DNA of 64,000 nt from the NCBI GenBank assembly GCA_910589385.1, contig CAJUTU010000005.1, positions 1 through 64,000 of the forward strand, given 5' to 3'. Both the position numbers and the translations under genes were made by a program. The DNA comes from an uncultured Lachnospiraceae bacterium (lineage in GTDB: Bacteria > Bacillota > Clostridia > Lachnospirales > Lachnospiraceae). Every line of letters begins with the position of its first letter. The first letter of the stretch is position 1. Shown here piece after piece: positions 7,678 to 16,900 of this stretch. The notes below the pieces were generated by a model that had not been told where the DNA came from, did no database searches, and saw only the letters and a program-made list of their open reading frames with translations.

Positions 7678-8614
7678 ACGAACCTCAGGGAAAGCCAGAC
7701 AATGTCTGATCTTGCTGTTCAGCATTACGGCATTATTTGTTTTGCAGGGGATCCTGCGTCCTGGTTCGGTGACGATCGCTCAGGGGATGAATATCTCGCG
7801 TCAGGCATCTACACTTGGAATTGTAGTCCTGGGACAGGCATTGGTCATTCTGGCGGGAGGTATTGATCTGTCAGTCGGGTCTGTGGTTACGGTCACGAAT
7901 GTTTTTGCCGTTTCGTTTATGAAGGGGCAGGATGAAAATTTTCTGAAAGCAGTGGCAGTATGCATGGGAATTGGCTTGGCAGCCGGAATGATCAATGGAA
8001 TCGGGGTACTGAAATTAAAGATTGCCCCTTTTATCATGACGCTCTGCACATCAACAATCCTGCAAGGGGTGTATCTGGTATATACGGGAGGCGCTCCAAG
8101 CGGAAATGTATCGCCGTCTCTGAAAGGGATTGGGAATGGATTGTGGGGAGGTGTGGTTCCATATCCTACATTGTTTTGGGTGGCATTGACAGTTTTGGTT
8201 TGGGCAGCGCTTATGTTTACTCCATATGGGCGGAGTATTTATGCCGTGGGAGAAAATGCGGATGCTGCCAGGCTGTGTGGGATTTCTGTCGGCAGGATTA
8301 AAATATCGACCTATGTGCTGTCCGCTTTGCTGGCAGTTGTGGCCGGACTGCTTGCATCGGGTTACATTGGCACGACGTCCATGTCACTTGGGAATGATTA
8401 TATTAACAATTCCCTGGCGGCGGTGCTGATTGGCGGTAATTCGATTGAAGGAGGAAAAGGCGGCGTCTGGGGCGGTTTCATGGGTGCATTCTTTATGATG
8501 CTTTTGTTTGCGCTGCTGACAATGATCAATGTAGGACAGGCTGGCAAACTCGTAATCCAGGGAATTATCATTTTCGGTGTAGCAGCCAGTCAGGGGGTGT
8601 TGGAGAATCGATGA
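7652..8614 (+). CDS. Sugar ABC transporter permease, RbsC type
   Basis: A 320-residue membrane protein of the CUT2 sugar permease family (RbsC/XylH-like) with about ten helices. Family hallmarks include AGGIDLSVGSVV (about residues 70-81), GVLKLKIAPFIMTL, YAVGENADAARLCGI (about 199-213) and the GG(N/T)S..GG(K/E)G loop near residue 270. It overlaps the preceding fragment by 26 bases, so the two permeases once formed a heterodimer-type importer. No ATPase or solute-binding protein remains beside it, so activity is doubtful unless supplied elsewhere. Confidence 0.88.
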   Translation: MQKTHIRSERTSGKARQCLILLFSITALFVLQGILRPGSVTIAQGMNISRQASTLGIVVLGQALVILAGGIDLSVGSVVTVTNVFAVSFMKGQDENFLKAVAVCMGIGLAAGMINGIGVLKLKIAPFIMTLCTSTILQGVYLVYTGGAPSGNVSPSLKGIGNGLWGGVVPYPTLFWVALTVLVWAALMFTPYGRSIYAVGENADAARLCGISVGRIKISTYVLSALLAVVAGLLASGYIGTTSMSLGNDYINNSLAAVLIGGNSIEGGKGGVWGGFMGAFFMMLLFALLTMINVGQAGKLVIQGIIIFGVAASQGVLENR

Positions 8615-9501
8615 AGATAGGAATTAATCAGTTTTGTTTTCCTTCCGGTACAGAAGTGGAAGAAGCACTTGGGCGTGCAAAGAAAATGGGCTATGATACG
8701 TTTGAAGTCTGTCTGACAGCCGGAAACCGTATAACGGGATTTTCTTCCGGTGTGACGGATGCGCTGGACATAAGCGGATATTATAATCCTTTCTGTAATA
8801 CAGAATCCACAGAGCAAGATTTTATGATCCTGAAGAAAAAAGCACAGGATACTGGAATCAGGATTGGCAGCGTGGGCGGGATTGTGAGCTTCTCAATCTA
8901 TCCACTGTCAGCGGTGGAAGAAAAAACGGCTGTGAAGAGCATGGATGCTGTGAAAAAGATGGTGGACGCGGCCCGGATTGTCGGCGCGGATACTGTACTG
9001 GTGATCCCTGGAATGCTGACGGAGGATATGGAATACAGGGAAACATATGAACGTGTGCAGCAGCGTGTGGCAGCGCTTGCCGAATATGCGGGAGACATCA
9101 ATATAGCGATTGAAAATGTGTGGAATAACTTTCTGTATAGTCCTTTGGAACTTTGCCGGTTTGTAGATGAAATCGGAAGAAACAACGTGGGTGTGTATTT
9201 TGATATTGCGAATGCCAGACGTTTTGGGTATCCGGAACAATGGATCCGGACGCTTTCCTTTCGGATCAAGGGAATTCATGTAAAGGATTACCGGGTGGCT
9301 GTAGACAACATCCACGGATTTACAAATATTCTAGACGGAGACGTGAACTACCGGAAGGTTATGGAAGCTTTGGGGATGATTGGTTATGACGGCCAGTTTA
9401 CGGTGGAACTGATTCCGCCGGCACATCATCTTGTAGACCAGACGCTTGCATATGCCCGTCGTGTGTGTACGGATCTTATAAATTTGCGAATGGAGGTATA
9501 A
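8611..9501 (+). CDS. TIM-barrel sugar isomerase/epimerase (xylose isomerase-like, AP_endonuc_2)
   Basis: A 296-residue protein of the AP-endonuclease-2/xylose-isomerase-like TIM barrel superfamily, which includes hexulose epimerases and inosose isomerases/dehydratases. Metal-ligand positions typical of the fold are visible: IAIENVWNNF (Glu about 168-172), VYFDIANARRFGY (Asp about 197), GIHVKDYR (His about 227) and VELIPP near the C-terminus (Glu about 267). ATGA overlap with the permease stop indicates translational coupling. With the oxidoreductase next door it probably acts in inositol or rare-sugar catabolism; the substrate cannot be read from sequence. Confidence 0.85.
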   Translation: MKIGINQFCFPSGTEVEEALGRAKKMGYDTFEVCLTAGNRITGFSSGVTDALDISGYYNPFCNTESTEQDFMILKKKAQDTGIRIGSVGGIVSFSIYPLSAVEEKTAVKSMDAVKKMVDAARIVGADTVLVIPGMLTEDMEYRETYERVQQRVAALAEYAGDINIAIENVWNNFLYSPLELCRFVDEIGRNNVGVYFDIANARRFGYPEQWIRTLSFRIKGIHVKDYRVAVDNIHGFTNILDGDVNYRKVMEALGMIGYDGQFTVELIPPAHHLVDQTLAYARRVCTDLINLRMEV

Positions 9502-9506
9502 AATTC

Positions 9507-10523
9507 ATGAAACAGTATGGAGTTCTTATTGTAGGAACCGGATGGGTGTCCAAAGAACATATCAGGGCATTTGAAATGAACCCATATTCCAGAGTCGTGG
9601 CGATCGTGTCGCGCAGTGAGGAAAAGGGACGTGCCAAAGCCGCTGAGTCAGGAATTCCTGATGCTAAAATCTATACAGATTATGAAGAAGCATTGCAGGA
9701 TAAGGATGTAGATATTGTATGTATCTGCACTCCAAATCATATGCATGCAGAACAGACTATCAAGGCGGCAGAGGCGCATAAACATATTTTGATCGAAAAG
9801 CCGATTGCTTTGAACTGGGAGGATGCAAAAAGAATGCAGGCGGCAGTGGAGAAAGCGGGAGTGAAGACATTAGTTGGATATGTTCTGCATTGGAATCCTC
9901 TGTTTTTAAATGCGAAAGAGATGCAGGAGGAATACATAGGAAAGCTTTATTATGTGGAAACGGACTATTTCCACAGGGTGACAGGAAGCTATCCGTGCTA
10001 TGAGTGGACTTGCAGGAAAGAAATCGGAGGAAGTTCACTGCTGGCCGGCGGCTGCCACGCAGTGGATGCGATGCGGTTTTTTATGCAGGAGGAAGTAGAA
10101 GAGGTTACCGCATATTCTTGCGGCTGCCGTACAGATTTGGAATTTGACGGTACTCTGTGTGCTCTGCTAAAGTTTAAAAACGGGGCGGTAGGAAAGATCG
10201 GTTCCAGTTATGATACGGTTTCGCCGTATATATTTAATGTGCATTTGTTTGGGGATAAGGGCTCGCTTTTGAATCATAAACTGTATTCCCCAGAGAAGAT
10301 CCATGGGCAGAAGGACTATATGGAGCTGCCGGTTGAAACACCGGATAGTGGAGATGTGGCACATCATCCGTTCCCACAGGAAATTAATCATTTTATGGAC
10401 TGTATCGTGAATGCCCGGGAAACATCTATCAGCTTAAAGGATGCGATGAAGACGCAGGAAATTGTATTTGCAGCGGATCTTTCCGCAGCGGAAGGACGGC
10501 CTGTCAGACTTCCGCTTCCGTAA
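9507..10523 (+). CDS. Gfo/Idh/MocA-family oxidoreductase
   Basis: A 338-residue NAD(P)-dependent sugar or inositol dehydrogenase. The Rossmann motif appears as VLIVGTGWVSKEHI (about residues 5-18), followed by VCICTPNHMHAE (about 73-84), the catalytic Lys in HILIEKPIALN (about 96-106) and the GGSSLLAGGCHAVDAMRF region (about 174-191). I start at 9507, where AATGGAGG lies nine bases upstream; the longer frame reaches into the preceding gene. It follows the TIM-barrel gene by five bases and a strong terminator ends the unit. Confidence 0.9.
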   Translation: MKQYGVLIVGTGWVSKEHIRAFEMNPYSRVVAIVSRSEEKGRAKAAESGIPDAKIYTDYEEALQDKDVDIVCICTPNHMHAEQTIKAAEAHKHILIEKPIALNWEDAKRMQAAVEKAGVKTLVGYVLHWNPLFLNAKEMQEEYIGKLYYVETDYFHRVTGSYPCYEWTCRKEIGGSSLLAGGCHAVDAMRFFMQEEVEEVTAYSCGCRTDLEFDGTLCALLKFKNGAVGKIGSSYDTVSPYIFNVHLFGDKGSLLNHKLYSPEKIHGQKDYMELPVETPDSGDVAHHPFPQEINHFMDCIVNARETSISLKDAMKTQEIVFAADLSAAEGRPVRLPLP

Positions 10524-10542
10524 AGTTTTCTAACCGCACAGA

Positions 10543-10556
10543 TGGAAAGCTTTCCA
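10543..10556. repeat. Perfect 14-bp palindrome
   Basis: TGGAAAGCTTTCCA lies 20 bases after the dehydrogenase stop and before the terminator. The size and symmetry resemble a LacI/GalR-type operator, but the central step is GC, not the CG of a CcpA cre site, and the location is downstream of a gene. No function assigned. Confidence 0.4.
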
Positions 10557-10615
10557 AGCAGACAAAAGAATCGTTTTTAATCTGTTTGATATTGAAAAGC
10601 CGTTTAAAAAGATGA

Positions 10616-10658
10616 ATGCCAGAATTCCTTGTAGATTCAAGGGTTCTGGCATTTTTTT
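10616..10658 (+). terminator. Rho-independent terminator of the sugar operon
   Basis: Stem ATGCCAGAA...TTCTGGCAT with a further CCTTG/CAAGG pairing, short loop, then seven T residues (10652-10658). Confidence 0.9.
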
Positions 10659-10821
10659 GAACTTGGTTTTCTGCCTGTTTTTCTAAAAATGTCGGAAAAT
10701 AGAAGGATAGAAAGATGAAAATGTAAGAAGTTCCTTATGGACAGGGCACATTTCCTGTGATAATATGTTTTTAAATTTGGTATAAATAGTAGTTAGATTA
10801 TGGAGAAAAGAGGAAACAAAA

Positions 10822-12201
10822 ATGGCACAGTTATGGGGCGGTCGTTTTACGAAGGAGACGGACAAACTGGTATATGATTTTAACGCGTCCATCTCATTTG
10901 ACAAAAGGTTTTATGCACAGGATATCCGGGGCAGCATCGCCCATGTAAAGATGCTGGCAAAGCAGGGGATCCTGACCGAAGAGGAAGAAGAGAAGATCAT
11001 AGAAGGGCTGAACGGTATTCTGGCGGATGTGGAGAACAAAACCCTTTCTATTACGGAGGAATATGAAGATATCCACAGTTTTGTGGAGGCCAATCTGACC
11101 GAACGGATCGGGGATGTGGGGAAGAAGCTTCACACCGGGCGCAGCCGGAACGACCAGGTGGCCCTGGATATGAAATTATATACAAGGGACGAGATTTTGG
11201 AGATGGATGGACTGCTGAAGAGTCTTTTGGAGGTTCTTTTGAAGTTGATGAAGGAGCATACGGAGACTTACATGCCTGGATTTACCCATCTGCAGAAAGC
11301 CCAGCCGGTGACTCTGGCACATCATCTGGGCGCTTATTTTGAGATGTTCCGGCGGGATCGTTCACGGATGAAGGATATATACCGCCGGATGAATACCTGC
11401 CCTCTGGGGGCGGGGGCGCTGGCGGGCACCACCTATCCGCTGGATCGGGAGTATACGGCGCAGCTTCTGGAATTTGACGGGCCGACGCTGAACAGTATGG
11501 ATTCGGTGTCGGACAGAGATTATCTGATCGAACTGCTTTCGGCAATGTCTACGGTGATGATGCATCTGAGCCGGTTTTCCGAGGAAGTCATCATCTGGAA
11601 TTCGAATGAATATCAGTTTGTGGAGCTGGACGATGCTTACAGTACCGGGAGCAGTATCATGCCTCAGAAAAAGAATCCGGATATCGCAGAACTGGTCCGT
11701 GGGAAGACCGGCCGGGTGTATGGGGCGCTGATGTCCCTGCTGACTACGATGAAAGGGCTGCCGCTGGCATATAATAAGGATATGCAGGAAGACAAGGAAC
11801 TGGTGTTTGACGCAATGGACACCACAAAAGGATGTCTTGCGTTATTTACGGGAATGCTGGATACCATGAAATTCCGTAAAGGAAAAATGGCAGACAGTGC
11901 GAAGCATGGGTTCACCAACGCTACGGATGCCGCGGATTATCTGGTCAATCACGGAGTGCCTTTTAGGGACGCGCACGGGATTGTCGGGCAGCTGGTGCTT
12001 TACTGTATTGAGAAGAATAAGCCGTTGGATGATCTGACGATGGAAGAATACAAGGCAATCTCACCGGTGTTTGAAAATGATATCTACGAGGCGGTCAGCA
12101 TGAAAACCTGTGTGGAGATGCGTAATACGATCGGAGCCCCGGGAAAGGCTGCGATGGAGAAGGTCATTGCGTTGGAAGAGGCGTATCTTGCGGCAGAGTA
12201 A
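10822..12201 (+). CDS. argH: Argininosuccinate lyase
   Basis: A 459-residue cytoplasmic enzyme that cleaves argininosuccinate to arginine and fumarate, the last step of arginine biosynthesis. The fumarase/aspartase-superfamily signature GSSIMPQKKNPD is at about residues 276-287, with the TGRSRNDQVA motif (about 106-115) and the substrate-binding TFTHLQ-like GFTHLQKAQP (about 153-162). Length is typical. It stands alone here: argG is not adjacent. GAGAAAAGAGG precedes the start, and an extended -10-like TGTGATAAT lies about 65 bases upstream without a convincing -35. Confidence 0.96.
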   Translation: MAQLWGGRFTKETDKLVYDFNASISFDKRFYAQDIRGSIAHVKMLAKQGILTEEEEEKIIEGLNGILADVENKTLSITEEYEDIHSFVEANLTERIGDVGKKLHTGRSRNDQVALDMKLYTRDEILEMDGLLKSLLEVLLKLMKEHTETYMPGFTHLQKAQPVTLAHHLGAYFEMFRRDRSRMKDIYRRMNTCPLGAGALAGTTYPLDREYTAQLLEFDGPTLNSMDSVSDRDYLIELLSAMSTVMMHLSRFSEEVIIWNSNEYQFVELDDAYSTGSSIMPQKKNPDIAELVRGKTGRVYGALMSLLTTMKGLPLAYNKDMQEDKELVFDAMDTTKGCLALFTGMLDTMKFRKGKMADSAKHGFTNATDAADYLVNHGVPFRDAHGIVGQLVLYCIEKNKPLDDLTMEEYKAISPVFENDIYEAVSMKTCVEMRNTIGAPGKAAMEKVIALEEAYLAAE

Positions 12202-12286
12202 GCGGTGTGGCAGGCGGACAGCTTCGCTGTCTGATAATGTATAAAATTGTAGATTGATGATAAATGCAGATGAAGGAGTAGGGATT

Positions 12287-13375
12287 ATGGAGAAGAAATT
12301 AAAAGTTGGAATTTTAGGAGCAACAGGGATGGTTGGCCAGAGATTTATCTCTCTTTTGGAGGGCCATCCGTGGTTTGAAGTAGTGACCGTGGCGGCCAGC
12401 CCGCGTTCCGCAGGGAAAACTTATGAAGAGGCAGTGGGCGGCAGGTGGAAGATGAGTACTCCGATGCCGGAAGCGGTAAAAAAACTGGTGGTACTGAATG
12501 TCAATGAGGTGGAAAAAGTGGCTGCAACCGTGGACTTCGTGTTCAGCGCTGTGGATATGTCAAAGGACGAGATCCGCTCGATTGAGGAAGCTTATGCGAA
12601 GACAGAGACGCCTGTGGTATCTAACAACAGCGCACACCGCTGGACGCCGGATGTGCCGATGGTAGTGCCGGAAATCAACGTGGAACATTTTGAAGTGATC
12701 GCAGATCAGAAAAAGCGTCTTGGGACAAAGCGTGGATTTATCGCTGTCAAGCCAAATTGTTCCATCCAGAGTTACGCGCCCTGCCTTGCCGCATGGAAGG
12801 AGTACGGGCCAAAAGAGGTTGTGGCAACCACATATCAGGCGATTTCCGGTGCGGGAAAGACTTTCAAGGACTGGCCGGAGATGGTGGAAAATGTAATCCC
12901 TTATATCGGCGGGGAAGAGGAAAAGAGCGAGCAGGAGCCCTTGCGGATACTTGGCAATGTGGAAAACGGCCAGATTGTGAAAGCGGAGTTTCCGAAGATT
13001 ACCTGCCAGTGCATCCGTGTGCCGGTTTTGGACGGACATACGGCGGCAGTCTTTGTAAATTTTGAGAAGAAGCCGACCAAAGAACAGTTGATTGAAAAAC
13101 TGGTGAATTATAAAGGGTATCCTCAGGAGGCCCAACTTCCAAGCGCGCCGAAGCAGTTCATTCAATATCTGGAAGAGGATAATAGGCCTCAGGTGAAGCT
13201 GGATGTAGATTATGAGAACGGCATGGGCGTATCCATCGGACGGTTGAGAGAAGACAGCCTGTTTGATTATAAATTTGTTGGATTGTCTCATAATACGGTC
13301 CGGGGGGCAGCAGGCGGCGCAGTGCTGTGTGCGGAAGCTTTGACGGCGAAAGGGTATATTGAAAAGAAAGCGTGA
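12287..13375 (+). CDS. asd: Aspartate-semialdehyde dehydrogenase (archaeal/eukaryotic-type family)
   Basis: A 362-residue enzyme that reduces aspartyl-4-phosphate to aspartate semialdehyde for lysine, threonine and methionine synthesis. The NADP-binding GILGATGMVGQRF is at about residues 8-20, the catalytic Cys in KPNCSIQ at about 158, and GISGAGKT-like AISGAGKTFKDWPEM at about 186-200. The catalytic His lies downstream of CIRVPVLDGHTA (about 244-255). The start at 12287 is favoured by GAAGGAG ten bases upstream. The gene is 85 bases after argH and ends before a long hairpin. Confidence 0.94.
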   Translation: MEKKLKVGILGATGMVGQRFISLLEGHPWFEVVTVAASPRSAGKTYEEAVGGRWKMSTPMPEAVKKLVVLNVNEVEKVAATVDFVFSAVDMSKDEIRSIEEAYAKTETPVVSNNSAHRWTPDVPMVVPEINVEHFEVIADQKKRLGTKRGFIAVKPNCSIQSYAPCLAAWKEYGPKEVVATTYQAISGAGKTFKDWPEMVENVIPYIGGEEEKSEQEPLRILGNVENGQIVKAEFPKITCQCIRVPVLDGHTAAVFVNFEKKPTKEQLIEKLVNYKGYPQEAQLPSAPKQFIQYLEEDNRPQVKLDVDYENGMGVSIGRLREDSLFDYKFVGLSHNTVRGAAGGAVLCAEALTAKGYIEKKA

Positions 13376-13412
13376 GAGCAGGCTTTGGAGCCGCTTCATT
13401 GTGTGAAAGGGT

Positions 13413-13460
13413 AAAAGGGATTTGTCTGACTACAAAAAATGTGGTTGACAAATCCCTTTT
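13413..13460. terminator. Long perfect hairpin after asd
   Basis: A 14-bp perfect stem (AAAAGGGATTTGTC / GACAAATCCCTTTT) encloses a second 6-bp stem (ACTACA/TGTGGT, one G-U) with an AAAAA loop. The stem begins with A4 and ends with T4, so it could terminate transcription in both directions. Confidence 0.75.
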
Positions 13461-13964
13461 CATAGTTTATCATCAAGTTACTCGTCTTAGGACATATCTT
13501 TTTTTCATTGGGAACATCATCCCATTATCCAAAAACGAGGACATAGCTATGTTATTTATCTCAGGGTTGTGATTTACGGGATCCGCAGACATATGGAAAT
13601 ATACGCGCGTAAGAATATGTGTGCAGACAGGCGTCCAGGAACATTTTACTCGGCTGGCAAAATGATGCAGACGTAAGTCACAACATAACCAGGAAGGAGG
13701 GAGTCTTTTTGCTTTTGGATAGCAACGGGCCAGGTGTATATGCCCGCATGTACATTTGACTTCTAAAATTTATTCACGTGGCGTTTCCAGATGCAGCGCA
13801 TGACAGGAGGCTGCTGTAAGCAGAAACAGGCGGAGAAAAAGAAACCGGCCGTTTCATTTTACAATAGCTTCTGATGTGGGTCATATACGCAGTGAATCCG
13901 GATAAACTGCGGCGCTGCCCCGGTACAGGTACGAAAATATGTATTTGTATGGAGGAGAAAGAAT
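13461..13964. other. Long gap before the adhesin gene
   Basis: About 500 bases without a convincing gene. It contains a repeated AGGACATA (near 13489 and 13539), a small GGGAACATCATCCC hairpin (about 13511), an isolated ribosome-site-like AGGAAGGAGGGAG (about 13691) not followed by a coding frame, and a near-palindrome GAAACCGGCCGTTTC (about 13841). A weak -35/-10 pair (TTTACA at 13859, 17 bases, TCATAT) lies about 80 bases upstream of the adhesin start. It may be a structured leader or decayed DNA. No known riboswitch consensus was recognised. Confidence 0.4.
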
Positions 13965-16900
13965 ATGGAGCGGATTTTTAACAACATGGCAGAGGCGTTC
14001 CGGACGGCGGTTGCTTTCCTGCTGATCTTCAGTTGTATGGTTACGGCAAGCGCCGTTTCCGTGCGTGCGGAGGAACAGATGGAGAACCGGGCGGCAGAAA
14101 ATACGGAGGTGACAGGTGAAATCATACAGGAAATAACGGAAACAGCAGGAGGAGACTCCGGCGAAGACTTAAATACACCGAAAGAACAGCAGCAAAGTGG
14201 AACAATGCAAAATATCATGCAGCAAGATGGGGCGGCAGCGGATGGGGCATGGCAGCAGGAAACGCCTCAGAAACAGTCGGGGAAGGAGGAAAACAACGAG
14301 AACAGTATTTCTTTTTACACGGAGGATACAAAAGTGGATGAGGTTTCCGGGCATGATGCGGAGGAAGAAGAGGAAGACTCTGCGCAGGATCGCCCGCCGA
14401 TTGGCAGGAGATATGCTGTCGGAGATTACGGAACCGCATATGTGATGGGCGAAGATGGGATCATGCTTTTCTCAACAGTAGGCTCGGACTGTACGATCAC
14501 ACCGGGGACGCAGCACAGTTATGGGAGCTGGGTGACCAATGAGTTCTATGTACTGACAGAAAAAGGAAATTACATGGGATATTGTGCACAGCCGAACAAG
14601 CCGACCCCTTCGGGACATTATCAGGTTTCGCAGTTGGATAACGACCGGATCAAGATGGCGCTGATGTTTGGCGCGGACGGGCCCTGGGCAAAGGAAGCCA
14701 ACGCACTGTTTGGAGGGACAGACAATCCGTACCCTTATGTACATGCCATGATCGGGATTGAATACACAGGAGAGACGAATGGGCTTACAAACAGCCAGAT
14801 TACGGCGATGAGGAATGCTTTGGCGGAACAAATGAACAGCGGAAAGGCCCAGATGGCGATTTTTCAGGAGTATACGGTCTATGTGGCCTATAATGACAGA
14901 CAGGATATTGTCTGGCTGGAATATTCCGGGCCAATCAATGGAACTGCAAAGCTATATAAAAGTTCTTCGGATTCGTCTGTTACGGACGGGAATGCCTGTT
15001 ATTCTTTAAGCGGCGCGGAATACGGAATTTATGTAGATGTCTCCTGCACGCAGCAGGCGGGAACATTTACTACCAGCGAAGCGGGGGAAAGTGATACAGT
15101 GGAATTGACAGCAGGAGATTACTGGGTGAAGGAAATCCGTGCTCCGGAGGGGTATCGTAAAAACCCGGTGGTTTATCCTGTACATGTGAATGCAGGTGAA
15201 ACGACAGAGGTGCGCGTCAGTGACGTCCCGGAATATATGTCTGCGCAGATAGAGCTGACGAAGATGGATTTGGAAACAGGAGAGGCAGTGTCTCAGGGAA
15301 ATGCAGGATTCGCGGGCACACAGTTTACCATAAAATATTACAGCGGATACTATGAAAAGGACAGTCTGCCACCGGAACCTGCAAAAACCTGGGTGTTGGA
15401 AACAAAGGAAATGGCGGATCCTGACGGAGGCCCGGCCAGATATCGGGCACTATTGGATGAACGGCATAAAATATCGGGAGACGATTTTTATGTGTCAGAC
15501 GGAAACGTGGTGCTGCCTTTGGGAACGGTTACGATTGAAGAAACAAAAGCACCTGTGGGATATTTGCTGGAAGGGGCGTATTTGCAGGCTGATGGGAATG
15601 GAGAGAAGATTGATGGCCTGTACATTTCCCAGATTCGGGAGTCCGGGCATGAGATTTCTCTGGCCGGAGGCAGCAAATATGCCATATATGACCAGATTAT
15701 CCGCGGAGGCGTGAAGATTCGGAAACGGGATTTTGAGACAAAGGGAGCAACGCCCCAAGGGGGAGCTGATTTCAAAAATGCAGCATTTACGATCGTAAAT
15801 TTGAATGAGAATGCGGTGCTTGTGGATGGGAAATCCTATGGCAGGAATGAAGAGGTCGCAATGATACGGACGGATGAAGAGGGCATAGCACAGACGGGAA
15901 ATGACCTGCTGCCTTATGGAAAATACCGCATCATTGAGACCGGCGCTCCGGAAGGATATCTGGAAGAGGGCGTATTGTGCCGGGAATTCTCGATTATAGA
16001 GGATGGAGAGATGATAGATCTGACGGGTCCAGAACATTCCATCCAGAATCAGGTAAAACGGGGAGATTTTGAACTCCGTAAGATTGACGCAGAGACTCAG
16101 GACGTGATGAAGGACGTTTCATTTAAAGTGACAAGCGTGAATACAGGGGAATCTCATCTGATTACCACAGATGGAAATGGCTATTATTGCTCTGCTGCGG
16201 ATTGGAATCAGCATACTCACAATACCAATCAGGGAGGAACGGAAGATGGATTGTGGTTCGGAACAGACCAGGAAGGGAACAAAGCGCCGGTCAATGATAA
16301 GCTGGGGGCGCTTCCTTATGACACGTATATCCTGGAAGAAATTCCTTCCGAGGCAAACGAAGGCAAGATTATGCTGAAAACGACTTTCGTGGTCTATAAG
16401 GACCGGGTTACCGTGAACCTTGGAAATCTGGAAAATAAGGGGCCGGAGGAAGGGACTCCTGCAATCTCTACGAGCGCGAGAAACGAGGCTACAGGAGATC
16501 ACTATGGAGCTGCCGGAAATGTGACGGTCGTGGATTCTGTAATCTACAGCGGGTTAAAAGAAAAGGAAGAATACCTGTTGAAATGTATGCCGGTGAGCCG
16601 GTCTACCGGAGAACAGATCATGGACAAAGAAGGAAATAAGGTGGCAGCGGAAAAGACATTTACCGCGTCTGCGTCAGCCGGCATTGTAGAAATAGAATGT
16701 ACCTTTGACGCATCCGGGCTTGGTGGCTCTGATATTGTGATTTATGAAGAATTGTACTGTAAGGATAAAAAAATTGCAGAGCATAAGGATCTCGAGGATG
16801 AAGGCCAGACCATTCATTTCCCGAAGATCGGGACAAAGGCGGCGGATGCAGAATCCGGGACGAATATGATCGCCGCAGGAGAAAAGATTTCTATAATAGA

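Noticed and set aside
10543..10556. Possible CcpA cre site
   Set aside because: The palindrome has GC at the centre where cre sites need CG, and it lies downstream of the gene.
12560..13399. 279-codon open frame on the minus strand across asd
   Set aside because: It is fully antisense to a clearly functional dehydrogenase, has no family resemblance and no ribosome site; it is a by-product of the codon use of asd.
13621..13760. Possible c-di-GMP (GEMM) riboswitch before the adhesin
   Set aside because: A few bases around GACGTAAGTC resemble part of the consensus, but the remaining core and helices are not present.
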